From contig CAVOZT010000004.1 of the NCBI GenBank assembly GCA_963701375.1, positions 992,001 through 1,056,000 on the forward strand: 64,000 nt of DNA, read 5' to 3'. Each line of letters begins with the position of its first letter. Within the stretch, counting starts at the first letter, position 1. Origin of the DNA: CAVXTF01 sp963701375. GTDB taxonomy: Bacteria; Actinomycetota; Acidimicrobiia; Acidimicrobiales; CAVXTF01. Below are positions 1-9,313 of the stretch, in pieces. The position numbers were made by a program, and so were the translations under genes. The notes below the pieces were generated by a model. The model was not told the DNA's origin and did no database searches. It saw only the letters and a program-made list of their open reading frames with translations.

Positions 1-749
1 GACGTGGTCGGACAGCTGGGATCGGTGATCGACGGCTTGTGTGGTCGGGCTTGCAGCCAAACGTCCAGGTCCTCCAGGACGTGGACCAAGGTGGTGGGCA
101 CGTCCTTGTAGTGGTCGGGGTCGAAGGTACGCCATGAGTCGACGAGGTTGCCGACGAGGGTGGTGAGCAAGATGGACTTGATGGCGAAGGCGGCTTGCCG
201 GTCTCGGAGGTACTTGAGTAGGCGAATGACCTTGCGAAGGTTGCCTGAGGTCAGGTCGTCTTTTTCTTGGAGCCACGAAGTGAATCCAATTGGGTTGGTG
301 GTCTCGAAGTTGTTGGTCGTCCGGTTGACGATGACCTCGTAGCCGTCGGAGCGCACGATATAGGGAACGATGTCGACGTGGCAGAAGTTTGCGTAGCGAA
401 CCCGGACGCACCGGTTCTTCTGGGTGGTCATGATCTTGTAGATGCCGCGATTGCTTAGGGCCTCCCAGATCGCCTCGCTGTACTTCTGCGGGTCGGCGTT
501 CCAACTGGTGTCCTCGGCTAACTGGACCAGAAAGTCGGCGTCGAACTCCTTGCCGAGCGGGGGGCGGATGATGGTCTTGTGTGCCCAGGACCCCTGAGGC
601 ACGGTGTCGAGCACCCGCCCTCCGATGTTCTCGTCACTCTTGAGCACCTCGGTGATGGCGTCCACTCGCGAGTTCAGGTCGTCGAGCCTCGACTCGTTGA
701 GGTTGACCTTGTCTCGAAGGAACTGGGTGAAGTAGTCGAGGAGCTTCAT
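1..749 (-). CDS. CBASS-type CD-NTase (oligonucleotide cyclase), C-terminus cut by left edge
   Basis: The reading frame from the ATG at 749 stays open to the left edge (about 249 codons seen). It carries the cGAS/DncV-like nucleotidyltransferase signature: PQGSWAHKTII at residues 51-61 with the GS motif, EFDADF with two metal-binding Asp (about 70 and 72), and a third Asp in HVDIVPYI. Family members make cyclic di- or trinucleotides from NTPs after phage infection and activate an effector. Here the effector gene should lie beyond the left edge. The gene points away from the patatin/CD-NTase/E2 set and differs clearly in sequence from that second CD-NTase, so this is a separate module. Family assignment is confident; the product nucleotide cannot be told. 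Confidence 0.88.
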   Translation of the reverse strand, partial: MKLLDYFTQFLRDKVNLNESRLDDLNSRVDAITEVLKSDENIGGRVLDTVPQGSWAHKTIIRPPLGKEFDADFLVQLAEDTSWNADPQKYSEAIWEALSNRGIYKIMTTQKNRCVRVRYANFCHVDIVPYIVRSDGYEVIVNRTTNNFETTNPIGFTSWLQEKDDLTSGNLRKVIRLLKYLRDRQAAFAIKSILLTTLVGNLVDSWRTFDPDHYKDVPTTLVHVLEDLDVWLQARPHKPSITDPSCPTT

Positions 750-1169
750 CGGGGTCCGATCGTGCGGGCACTGGTTTGCAGCTTGAGACGCGCCGCACCT
801 GGTGGGGTGGAAGGTGGCGCGGCTTCGAGGTGGATCGCCTGGAGCGTTCGGGCGCGCGCCCGGGTCCCGCGGGCGTTGCCTTTCCATTGGCGGAGTTCAT
901 CTGCCACGGTGGTCATTGTGCGCACGGGGGTGTGGCGCTTCCCCGGTTCCCGACCCCTCGCTCCAGTGAGGGAGGGCTGTTCTGCCTGGTCAGAGCCGTC
1001 GATTCGGACACTTCTGGCCGGTCGAACGCGACTGTCCCCGTCGTGTCTGCGACGGCGATCGGTTGGGGGCGGGCTGAAGAGGGCGGAATGATAACATCAC
1101 TGTAGTTACGAAGTGAGGATTTCGCGTGGCCCCTACCTTCTCTGACACCGCTGGTGACCCAAGACAGGG
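750..1169. other. Divergent intergenic region between two defence modules
   Basis: These 420 bases separate two divergently transcribed nucleotidyltransferase modules and must carry both promoters. I see no convincing protein in any frame and no clear paired -35/-10 boxes. The stretch around 1085-1105 (aatgataacatcactgtag) is the most AT-rich part and is the likeliest promoter area for the plus-strand operon. Confidence 0.4.
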
Positions 1170-2204
1170 GTGTCGACCGCGCTCGGGATCTCGGCACAGG
1201 GCGTCGCGGATCGCCGTGGGGTCCGATGGATGGTGCATTGGGAACCGGCGCTCGTGAGCTCGCGGCGGTTCCAGATCCTCGCCCTGGACGGCGGTGGGTA
1301 CAAGGGAATGTTCTCGGCCGCTGTCCTCGCCCGACTGGAGGAGGACCTGCGCACGTTGATCCTCGATCACTTCGACCTCGTTGCGGGAACGTCGACGGGC
1401 GGCATCATCGCGTTGGCCTTGGGCGCCGGAAAGAGGCCAAGGGAGGTAGTGGACTTCTACGTGGACCACGGATCGCGGATTTTCGGTCACCGGCGCCGTA
1501 GGACGATTCGCCAGCTGGTTCGCTCCAAGTATGACGTGCGACCCCTCCAACAGGCGCTTGAAGGGGTGCTCGGCGATCGGTGCTTGTGGCAGAGCTCGGT
1601 GCCGCTCTGCGTACCTTCCTACGACCTGCGAACCGACAAGGTGCATCTGTTTCGGACCCCGCACTCCGAGCGCCTCGCTCGCGACTGGCGGGAGCGGATG
1701 GTCGACGTGGCTCTGGCCACCTCAGCCGCCCCGACGTTCCTCCCGGCCCACCACCTACGCGGGCTCCGCCTGGTTGATGGCGGCCTTTGGGCCAACAACC
1801 CGGCCGTCGTCGCCATTGCCGAGGCGGTCAGCGAGTTCAAGATCGACCTGTCTGACATCCGCGTACTTAGCCTCGGCACCACCAGCGACCTCGGCGTACG
1901 CTCGAACCGCCTTGACCGAGGGGGCTTCGCCGCCTGGGCGACCTGCGCAACCTCAGTCATCCTCCGCGGCCAGAGCCTGGCGGCTTCCAATGCCACCTAC
2001 CACCTGATCCCGAAGGGGCAGTCGCTCCGCGTTGACCCCGACGTGCCCGACAAACTCCTTCGGCTCGACGGGGTGACCACCGACGAGCTCATGGGACGAG
2101 CCGAGCAGGAGAGCCGTTTCATCAGTGATGAGGTCAAGAGGATCTTTCTCGATCACCGTGCCGGCCCTTACATCCCATTCCACACCCCGGGAGGAAACCC
2201 ATGA
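1170..2204 (+). CDS. capV: Patatin-like phospholipase, CBASS effector (CapV-type)
   Basis: Patatin-family lipase: LDGGGYKGMFSA (oxyanion hole, about residues 39-50), GTSTGG with the nucleophile Ser75, and DGGLWANNP with the catalytic Asp203, so the Ser-Asp dyad is complete. In CBASS such enzymes are switched on by a cyclic nucleotide and degrade the inner membrane. The gene overlaps the downstream CD-NTase by four bases (ATGA), which fits an effector-cyclase operon. The start is uncertain: this is the longest frame (344 aa), while ATG at 1230 or GTG at 1254 would place the DGGGxxG loop nearer the N-terminus, as in typical family members. Confidence 0.87.
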   Translation: MSTALGISAQGVADRRGVRWMVHWEPALVSSRRFQILALDGGGYKGMFSAAVLARLEEDLRTLILDHFDLVAGTSTGGIIALALGAGKRPREVVDFYVDHGSRIFGHRRRRTIRQLVRSKYDVRPLQQALEGVLGDRCLWQSSVPLCVPSYDLRTDKVHLFRTPHSERLARDWRERMVDVALATSAAPTFLPAHHLRGLRLVDGGLWANNPAVVAIAEAVSEFKIDLSDIRVLSLGTTSDLGVRSNRLDRGGFAAWATCATSVILRGQSLAASNATYHLIPKGQSLRVDPDVPDKLLRLDGVTTDELMGRAEQESRFISDEVKRIFLDHRAGPYIPFHTPGGNP

Positions 2205-3358
2205 CCATGATGCCCACCACCGCCACCGGGACGATCGCCTGGCTCCTGGGGAACGTCGCCGAGATCGTCGACCTTCCTCCAGACATGTACGAGGCGGCCG
2301 ACGAGCAGTACCGGATGGTCGGCCAGTTCCTCGCCGACCGATCCGGTGGCGACGGCTGGGACGTCTACCCGCAGGGCTCGATTCGGCTTGGCACGGTGGT
2401 GCGCCCCTTCGTCGGAGACCAGGGCTTCGACCTCGACATGGTCTGTCGCCGGAACATCCGCAAGACCTCGACCACCCAGGAGAAACTCAAGGACGAAGTC
2501 GGCGATGGCCTGGCCGAGTATCTCGAGGCCAACAGGGCCTTGCCTGGAGCCCCCCATTTGTGCACCCCGAGCCGGCGGTGCTGGACCCTTCACTACCTCA
2601 TCGAGTTCCACATGGACGTCCTGCCGGCGATCCCCGACCCCGATGCCACCCCGACCGGGATCCTGCTCACCGACAAGAACCTGACCCGGTGGCTCACCAG
2701 TGACCCGATCGCCTACGCCACCTGGTTCCGGGTGAGAATGGCGACTGAGTTTCTTCAGCGCAAGGCTGCGCTCGCCACCGAAATGCGCAAGAGCATCGAG
2801 CAGGTGCCCGACTGGCAAGTGAAGACCACGCTCCAGCAGCTGGTCCAGGTGCTGAAGGTGCACCGCGACTTGCACTTTCTCCACGACCTCGACGACCGCC
2901 CTCCGTCGATCCTGATCACCACGCTCGCCGCGTACGCCTACGACGGGGACGGCGACCTCTTCGATGCCATCCTCCACGTCGTCGCGCACATGGCCGATTA
3001 CATCGAATCGTCCTCATCCGGCCCGAGAGTGACCAGTCCGGTGTCCGACGAGAACTTTGCCGACAAGTGGAGCGATTATCCCGAACGGGAACAAAAGTTC
3101 CGGTCCTGGCTCGACAAGGTGACCATTGACCTCGAAGAGGCCGCCGGCACCAGCGGCTTGCGCGCTGTCACCGCTCGGCTCGGCGAGAGCTTCGGCACCG
3201 AGAGGGTCACCAAGGCCGCCAACCGGATCGGAATCGAGACCCGCGAGCTGCGGGAGGCGGGTCGACTCGGCGTCATCGGCGGCGGTGCAGCTCTCTCGAC
3301 TGCGGCCGTGGCGTCGAATATTGCAAAGCACGGGTTCTATGGCGCGACGCCTCGATGA
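2201..3358 (+). CDS. CBASS CD-NTase (second cyclase)
   Basis: A 385-aa cGAS/DncV-like nucleotidyltransferase. It has YPQGSIRLGTVVRP (GS at residues 59-60), FDLDMV with Asp77 and Asp79, and a third acidic residue in EFHMDVLPAI (Asp139). It would synthesise a cyclic oligonucleotide that activates the adjacent patatin. Its start overlaps the patatin stop (ATGA), and its last 20 bases overlap the E2-like gene. The C-terminus reads GFYGATPR. In CBASS with ubiquitin-like modification the cyclase is conjugated through a C-terminal glycine, and here the nearest glycine is four residues from the end, inside the overlap. It differs from the CD-NTase at the left edge. Confidence 0.9.
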   Translation: MTMMPTTATGTIAWLLGNVAEIVDLPPDMYEAADEQYRMVGQFLADRSGGDGWDVYPQGSIRLGTVVRPFVGDQGFDLDMVCRRNIRKTSTTQEKLKDEVGDGLAEYLEANRALPGAPHLCTPSRRCWTLHYLIEFHMDVLPAIPDPDATPTGILLTDKNLTRWLTSDPIAYATWFRVRMATEFLQRKAALATEMRKSIEQVPDWQVKTTLQQLVQVLKVHRDLHFLHDLDDRPPSILITTLAAYAYDGDGDLFDAILHVVAHMADYIESSSSGPRVTSPVSDENFADKWSDYPEREQKFRSWLDKVTIDLEEAAGTSGLRAVTARLGESFGTERVTKAANRIGIETRELREAGRLGVIGGGAALSTAAVASNIAKHGFYGATPR

Positions 3359-3812
3359 GAACAGGCATCTCTACAAGCAGATAGCTGACCTCCGCACCAA
3401 GTACCCCGCCTCGCAGGTGCAGTGGAAGCGTGGCGCCCTGACATGGACTGGGTTCATCCAGCCCAATCCGCTGTGCGCCAGGTACAAGGTCCGCATCTCG
3501 TGGGACGGCCACCGGCGACGACCGCTCGTCCGAGTCCTCTCACCCCCACTCGCCATGCCTGATGGCAAACATCTGCCCCACGTCTTTCCTGGAAATGAAC
3601 TCTGCCTTCACTACCCAGGCGAGTGGTCGGCAGAGATGCCTATCGCCGACACTGTCATTCCGTGGGCGTCCGAGTGGCTGTTTTTCTACGAGCTGTGGCT
3701 GGCGACTGGCGAGTGGCACGGTGGTGGTCACGACCCGCTCTCAGACGAGAAGGAGGATCCGAGGCAGACGGAGAGTCGAGTCACCCAAGGTCGATGGTCG
3801 GGCCGACGATAA
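3339..3812 (+). CDS. E2-like (ubiquitin-conjugating fold) protein of short type II CBASS
   Basis: A 157-aa protein read from ATG 3339 inside the end of the CD-NTase gene. The segment HVFPGNELCLHYPGEWS resembles the active-site region of single-domain bacterial E2 proteins found beside CD-NTases, with Cys89 the probable thioester cysteine. It is followed by a Trp-rich helix (WASEWLFFYELWLATGEWHGGGH). Known family members conjugate or prime the CD-NTase without a separate E1 or JAB protein, which matches the set here: no E1 or JAMM gene is next to it. The tail is charged and low-complexity. The role is inferred from the motif and the patatin–CD-NTase–E2 order. Confidence 0.75.
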   Translation: MARRLDENRHLYKQIADLRTKYPASQVQWKRGALTWTGFIQPNPLCARYKVRISWDGHRRRPLVRVLSPPLAMPDGKHLPHVFPGNELCLHYPGEWSAEMPIADTVIPWASEWLFFYELWLATGEWHGGGHDPLSDEKEDPRQTESRVTQGRWSGRR

Positions 3813-4219
3813 TGGGCACGCGGTTCGTATTCTTGCAACTAGGGACCACCCAGAGGACTCGAACCCCGATCGCTTTCGAATGATCCCTTCTTATGCTCTT
3901 GGCTTGGGCGCTCGCCGTGGGCAGAGCATCCGTGAAATCCAGGCTGGTTCAGAGCGACTATTTCAGCTGGCCAGTCCGTCTCGCCCAACCTTCTACATCG
4001 GGCCAACTCCAGACCATTCCCACTGTGGGAATCGGGTCTGGGCGATTGCAGTGTGACCCTCGGTCATTAAGCGGGTTGCCAGTGAGCTGCGACGAGGGGG
4101 TGCCCTACGCGTCGGGACTCATTGGGCCTTCGACTCGACGCGCGAGTGCTCTACTTGCCCTTTGTTCCGGATTGCGGCGAGAGACGGACGCCTTAGCCCT
4201 TCTCGACGACCCGATTGAG
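3813..4219. other. Intergenic region with a tRNA T-arm-like fragment
   Basis: No gene is supported in these 407 bases. On the minus strand, positions 3868-3852 read CGGGGTTCGAGTCCTCT, resembling a tRNA T-arm, but the rest of a tRNA fold is absent. It could be a remnant attachment site of an integrated element carrying the CBASS genes, or chance. Confidence 0.3.
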
Positions 4220-4831
4220 TTACATCGCCGGGAGGCTACCTTCGGCATCGAAGGCAGGCCACACCCTGTCAACCGGCTTGGGGGGCACCTCAGCGTCACT
4301 CCAGAGCACCACCAGTTGAGCCATTCTCAGGACAATGTCCTTGCGCAGCGAACCGTCGTGGTTGAACGTGTCGTCCTCGAACGTACCGTAAGTGATCGCC
4401 ATCCAACCGTCGAGTTCTCGCCGGTTCCTCTTGACCGCACCGGGACGAATCGGGGAGTTGGCGAGAGTGAACAGACTCTGTTCGGCGGCGGCGACATCGG
4501 GATCATCCCAGTACGGCTTGGCGAGGTCGCTGAAGAGCTGATAACCCTTCGCTCGGTGCTCGTTGAGTCCGTCGACGAGACCGTATGGCGAATAGTGTCG
4601 GTCCCCCTCAGCGAAGGCTCGCTCCAGAGCCAGCTCGAGGTCAACACGGATATCGTCCCTGAAGGCCGACAGGCAGTCCTCGACCACTTCCGCAACGAGG
4701 TTGGGAAGCTCTCCCAGCCCATGTTGTCGGGACTCGAACTGCTCCGCGATCACCTCGGATTCCCAGGATCGCATTGGTGTCTCCGCCATTCGCACTTTGT
4801 TGATGCGTGTTGCATTTTCTCGCTTAGGCAT
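4220..4831 (-). CDS. Hypothetical protein in the defence zone
   Basis: A 203-aa acidic soluble protein of unknown family. The start ATG 4831 is chosen because AGAAGGG lies about eight bases upstream; an in-frame extension to 5206 looks non-coding. It has a charged N-terminus, a helix-rich middle (LVAEVVEDCLSAFRDDIRVD) and a Trp-rich C-terminal part (LVVLWSDAEVPPKPVDRVWP). There is no signal peptide, membrane segment or catalytic motif I recognise. It stands alone between CBASS and a helicase-nuclease gene, so a defence role is possible but not shown. Upstream, two copies of CCTTCTA(A)GG (4839-4848, 4862-4870) could be an operator. Confidence 0.6.
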   Translation of the reverse strand: MPKRENATRINKVRMAETPMRSWESEVIAEQFESRQHGLGELPNLVAEVVEDCLSAFRDDIRVDLELALERAFAEGDRHYSPYGLVDGLNEHRAKGYQLFSDLAKPYWDDPDVAAAEQSLFTLANSPIRPGAVKRNRRELDGWMAITYGTFEDDTFNHDGSLRKDIVLRMAQLVVLWSDAEVPPKPVDRVWPAFDAEGSLPAM

Positions 4832-5311
4832 ACTTTTCCCTTCTAAGGTATTCCAAATTATCCTTCTAGGAGGCGCATTTTTGCGCCACTCCATTGTACC
4901 AGAATGCGGCAAACAATGTTGCTCACTTCCCCACCCTGGCTTCACGATGTCCGGAACAGTTTGGATCCTCACCGGTCTAGAGATGCCTTGGTTCAGACGT
5001 CGGAAATGGGGCCATTTCAACGGAACACTAGGAAGTGACAATGCCACCGGAACCACGGCGTTTACGAAATACTCTGCGGTGGCACACTCGCGGTGACGTT
5101 GCCGTCCCTCATAGCATCGGTCGGCTCTAGGTTGGATCAAGTTGACGGTGAAGGGTCCGATTGTTCGGATCGCTGCGAGGAGCGAAAGTCTGGGCGCGCC
5201 GGCCACCGTAGGGCGTCGCGCGCGAGCACAAAGCGCGTCGGCGTGAGGTGGGACATCGCGACGGATCTCGCGACATCAGGAGGGGTCGCACTGTTTCTGA
5301 GCGCGAGACTC
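4832..5311. other. Intergenic region with short repeats and a hairpin
   Basis: No gene is recognised. Two direct repeats CCTTCTAAGG (4839) and CCTTCTAGG (4862) lie 23 bases apart just upstream of the minus-strand gene starting at 4831. They are followed by a six-pair hairpin GGCGCA-TTTT-TGCGCC (4872-4887). This looks like a control region for that gene. The remainder to 5311 shows nothing clear. Confidence 0.35.
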
Positions 5312-8300
5312 CTAGTACCGGCGTCGCCGGTAAGAGCTCGAAGGGCGCCGGCGGTAGTTCGAGTTGTAAGAGCGTCCCCTTGAGGACCTGGTGCGGACTG
5401 GCCTGGCGGCGAAGGTCATGCGGAGCTCGGCACTTCGGCCCTTCGCCGTGAGGAAGTACTCCCCGTCTTCGATGCCGATCATGTCCTTGCGCACCAATGA
5501 CTGTGCGGCGAGGAGTAGGCCTTCCCGGATTTTCGAGCCTAGCTTCTGGCGACCGATGTACACGAGGGCTGCCCGGAGCACCTCTTCTTCACCGTGCTTG
5601 TTGCCGCTTCGGAGCGCCTCGACGATGGCTGATTCGTAGGCGGTGACCGCCTGGGTCGGACCACTCCCACGTGTCGGCGCCGGCCCGGCGGGTTCCTCCT
5701 CGTCAACTTCCTCGTCATTTGGCTCGGCCAGATCACGAAGCCCTGAAAGGATGCGACCGAGCTCGATCTCGGGTTGTTTTCGCCACTTGCGGTACGGGAT
5801 CCGGAGCACCCGCCAGCCAGCCCGCTCCAAGATGGCCTGTCGCTCGAGGTCCTCGACCCTCAGGTTCCCGTGCTCGTCGGAGTGGTAGATCTCGCCGTCG
5901 CACTCGACAGCGACGCGTTCGCCATCGAGCTCGCAGACCAGGTCGATCGAGAAGCCGCAGGCCGGGTACTGGTGCGTGACGGTGACTCCACGCTCTCGCA
6001 GGGCCTCGGCCACATCGGCCTCGAATTCCGAGTCGACCCGGCCAGTTCGGCCAGAAACACGCTGGCCGCCGTCTTGCTGTACTGAGGCGCAGTGGTACAG
6101 CCAGTCCTGAAGGGCGCCAGGTCGACCTCCGGCAAGGCCGAAGGTCTCGATCGGAGCGGAGTGAAACACGTGGACCTCGTCGCGCGCTCGGGTGAAGGCG
6201 ACATTGAGCATTCCCTGGATCTGCTCAGTGTCTTGCTGCCGAGCCGAGATGGCCGCTTGGGACATCACGTCGTTGTCCCACGACAGCGAGTACAGGATCA
6301 CGTCTCGCTCGTCGCCTTGGAAGCCGTCCGGGTTGACCACTACGATCGAGTGGTCCTCCCACTCAGCCGGGTCGATGGCCTCGGCCACCATCTCGTTGAT
6401 GAGGCTGACCTGTTCCTCGAACAGACAGAGCACTCCGATGGAGGCACCGTCGTAGTCGGGGTCCTCGACCATGCGTGCCAGGAGATCGACGAGCATCTTG
6501 GCCTCGATCTCGTTCTCCTGACCTTTGTCGCCACCCGAGATGGTGCCGTCCTCAATGTGATGGAGCTCGATGATCGGCTGCTCGGGCGATCCGAAGCGCT
6601 TGTGGTGGACGTCGGTCATGATCCGCAGCTGGTTGCCGTACCAGCGCCGGTTGGAGAAGTCGATGATCGGCGGCAGGCAGCGGAAGTGCTCGTCGAGTAG
6701 GCAGGACTCCTCAGCCCGGACGCCCACCAGGTTGAGCAGTGACGTCTTGACCGGGTGGAGTCGCTCGTCGGGGTCGAAGCGCACCATGCCGAACTGCTGC
6801 CAGGCCTCGAGGGACAAGCTCGCACTCAGGAAGGCGAAGCGCTGCGACTGCATCTGCTTGGAGTCACCGAAGACGACGAGCTTCTTGGCCCGGTACGCCA
6901 TTGGCACCAAAGAGGGCAGGTCAACCTGGGAGGCCTCGTCCACGATCACGACGTCGAAGAGTTCAGCCTCGCATGGGAACAGCCGAGCGACGTCGTCGGG
7001 CGAGAGGATCCACACCGGAAGGATCCGCAGAAGCTTCTGGGCTTGAGCCAGGTCCTTTTTGAGGCGGTCGAACATGGAGAAGTTTTTGTAGGTGGTCTGG
7101 CTCCGCCGGAGGACGGCATGCAGCTCGTTGACCACCTGGCGCTCGGATCGTTTGGCTCCCGACACCCCACGTTCGAGGCCCACCTTCAAGACACTCTGGG
7201 CATACTCGAGAAGAGCCTCTCGGCGTTCGCCCGCGCGCTCGGCCAGCTCATCGGTGGTTTCGGGCGAGGCCCTTCGGGCCCGGCGCAGGGTCGACTTGGC
7301 CTTCCATCGGGCGGACATCCTGGCGATGCCCTTGGCCGTGTTGGCCGTCTGATCGGCCATCTCGAGTTCGGACTCCCAGAAGAGCGAGTCGGCATATGCC
7401 TGGGCATCGGACAGTTGGGCATCGGACTCGGAAGCCAGTTGGGTGGTCTCAGAGGCGTAGTGCGCCTCGACCTCACCGGCCGTTCGCCGCTTCTCGATCC
7501 GCTCGAGGCGGCCAAGGAGTTCGCTCTTGGACTCTCGGTCTCGGCGTAGGAGGGTCATCGGGAGCTCTGCCAACCCAAGCTCACGCAGTTTCTCGTTGAC
7601 GACCTCGAGCGCCTTGTCCTTCTGTGAGGTGATGAGCACCTTCTGGCCTGTGGCAGCCAGATGGCACGCCAGGTTGGCGATCGTCAGGCTCTTGCCAGTG
7701 CCCGGCGGGCCCTCGACCCTGATGACGTGGGTGGTGTCGTCCTCCACGGTGAGGGCGACCCGACGTTGAGCCCGGTTGCAGGGGAATGGGAAGACGATGC
7801 GTGCCGAATCGATCTGGTCGTTGGTGAAGTCCACCTGATTCTCGTCGCCCGCTCCGACGATCAGCGGCACCAGTGCGCCGCAGGTGTCGCCACCGGTGCC
7901 GGCGATCTCGTCGAGGTCACTGCGCAGGAAGTAGTTGGTCTTCGGAGCCACGAAGAGGGCGGCCTGGTCAATGATCCGCAGTGGGTGAGCACTTCCAGGC
8001 TCGGAAGGCGGGGGAGCCAGCGTCCCGTCGAGAGCAGCTTCGATCTGGAGCTCTGGTAGCTCCCGAGCTAGGACCGCGACGAACTCCTTCAGAGCCTGGG
8101 CGGTGAGAGGCAGTGCGGGGGTCTGTTCGAGCACCCGGCCGAGGGCGGCGTTGCGAGCGTTGGTGTCCGAGTCAACCCGAAACGGCAAGGAGTTGAACCG
8201 GACCATCTCGTCAGCGGGCCGCACTTCGAGGTGATCCCCGGTGGCTTCGATCTCGACGGCGAGAGTCAACAGCGGGCCTCGGATGGTCGTAGACCCGATC

Positions 8301-8614
8301 CGGCCGAGGACGTAGGGGTATCCGTAGAGGATCTCCCGCTCATAGGGATTGAGGGTGGCGGTCCCGAACATCTTGTGGAGCGATAAGTACAGGGGGTCCG
8401 ACGGCGAGACCGACAGGGCCCGGCACTCGGACATCAAGAGCTCTTTGCGCTGGACGCCGCCCAGCCACACGAACTCGTGCTCCCGCTTGGTGGCTCGGGT
8501 CCACTTGGCGAAGGGTGTGGAGGCGGTTCGCTGGCGTCGGAGGAGGTCGGCGTAGGTACGGCACAGAGCGGCCCGCATCTCAGGATCCAGACGCTGTGTC
8601 CCCGGGCTTCCCAT
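5312..8614 (-). CDS. SF1 (UPF1/DNA2-like) helicase with C-terminal DUF559/VSR-like endonuclease
   Basis: A 1,100-aa protein. Walker A GPPGTGKSLT is near residue 305, Walker B/motif II VVIVDEASQVDLPS near 560, and motif VI LNVAFTRARDEVHV near 805, all typical of the AAA_11/AAA_12 helicase type. Residues about 865-960 form a DUF559/VSR-like nuclease (QYPACGFSIDLVCELDGERV, then VAVECDGEIYH and a final RIPYRKW). The last ~60 residues may form a winged-helix domain before an Arg/Tyr/Ser-rich tail. The helicase-VSR architecture recalls reported anti-phage helicase proteins (DUF4011-helicase-Vsr), but the DUF4011 part is absent. Position next to CBASS supports a defence role, by inference. Confidence 0.8.
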   Translation of the reverse strand: MGSPGTQRLDPEMRAALCRTYADLLRRQRTASTPFAKWTRATKREHEFVWLGGVQRKELLMSECRALSVSPSDPLYLSLHKMFGTATLNPYEREILYGYPYVLGRIGSTTIRGPLLTLAVEIEATGDHLEVRPADEMVRFNSLPFRVDSDTNARNAALGRVLEQTPALPLTAQALKEFVAVLARELPELQIEAALDGTLAPPPSEPGSAHPLRIIDQAALFVAPKTNYFLRSDLDEIAGTGGDTCGALVPLIVGAGDENQVDFTNDQIDSARIVFPFPCNRAQRRVALTVEDDTTHVIRVEGPPGTGKSLTIANLACHLAATGQKVLITSQKDKALEVVNEKLRELGLAELPMTLLRRDRESKSELLGRLERIEKRRTAGEVEAHYASETTQLASESDAQLSDAQAYADSLFWESELEMADQTANTAKGIARMSARWKAKSTLRRARRASPETTDELAERAGERREALLEYAQSVLKVGLERGVSGAKRSERQVVNELHAVLRRSQTTYKNFSMFDRLKKDLAQAQKLLRILPVWILSPDDVARLFPCEAELFDVVIVDEASQVDLPSLVPMAYRAKKLVVFGDSKQMQSQRFAFLSASLSLEAWQQFGMVRFDPDERLHPVKTSLLNLVGVRAEESCLLDEHFRCLPPIIDFSNRRWYGNQLRIMTDVHHKRFGSPEQPIIELHHIEDGTISGGDKGQENEIEAKMLVDLLARMVEDPDYDGASIGVLCLFEEQVSLINEMVAEAIDPAEWEDHSIVVVNPDGFQGDERDVILYSLSWDNDVMSQAAISARQQDTEQIQGMLNVAFTRARDEVHVFHSAPIETFGLAGGRPGALQDWLYHCASVQQDGGQRVSGRTGRVDSEFEADVAEALRERGVTVTHQYPACGFSIDLVCELDGERVAVECDGEIYHSDEHGNLRVEDLERQAILERAGWRVLRIPYRKWRKQPEIELGRILSGLRDLAEPNDEEVDEEEPAGPAPTRGSGPTQAVTAYESAIVEALRSGNKHGEEEVLRAALVYIGRQKLGSKIREGLLLAAQSLVRKDMIGIEDGEYFLTAKGRSAELRMTFAARPVRTRSSRGRSYNSNYRRRPSSSYRRRRY

Positions 8615-8741
8615 CGGGCCTCTCGCTCTTCACCTGTCTGAACGCCGCTCAGGAACTGCCCAGCGTACGGCGGGGGTGGATCGACGGCGAGATGGCGCTG
8701 ACCGGGCCCGGAAGCTGGTCCCGGCCCCGGTCGGACAGACC

Positions 8742-9313
8742 TCACGACGCCAACTCGAGGCGCAACTGGGCCAGAGTGGCCTCAACGTCGTCGATGAACG
8801 CGTCGACCTCGCCCGAAGCCTGGTCGATCTGCCGCTTCGCCGTGGTGTGGCAACGACGGACCGTGCTAACCCGAGTCAGGGCACGGTGCGCGTCGCCCAC
8901 TACCGGTTCGATGCGGGCCACGTCGAGTGCGTCAACGTCGCGGGCCAGCGCCTTATGGGCTTCCCACCGAGCCCACATATAGGCAAGCTCGAGGGCTTGC
9001 GTGCTGAGGGACTCGGGGTCGAGCACAACGATGCCCTTGTTGTCCAAGTAGGTGAACGGAACGGCTGTCGGTGACTGGGCCAGATGGCCGAAGATGGCGA
9101 CGGCACAGGCGGCGTCGCCGTTCTCGAGCGCCTCGTCGAGTTCGTCACCACCTCGTCGCCGCGTTTGGTCCCGGCCGAGCGGCTTTGAGCGCCGACGTGC
9201 TCGGCCAAGTCACCGTGGCGTGCCGCCAACTCGGCAATGACTGGGTGCAGCTCCTCCTGGCTCGGTCGATACGCGCCACACCGCGCCGTAAGCGGATCGG
9301 GGCTATGGAACGT
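8742..9313 (-). pseudogene. Hypothetical protein upstream of the helicase, broken by frameshift
   Basis: The C-terminal 101 residues (to the stop at 8742) read as good coding sequence, and the frame continues upstream through GHLAQSPTAVPFTYLDNKG. Near 9150 coding character moves to another frame (EELHPVIAELAARHGDLAE). A one-base indel therefore separates two halves of one protein of about 180 residues. It is helix-rich and acidic, with no motif I recognise. It lies 127 bases upstream of the helicase on the same strand and may be its partner. The true start is not identifiable. Confidence 0.45.
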
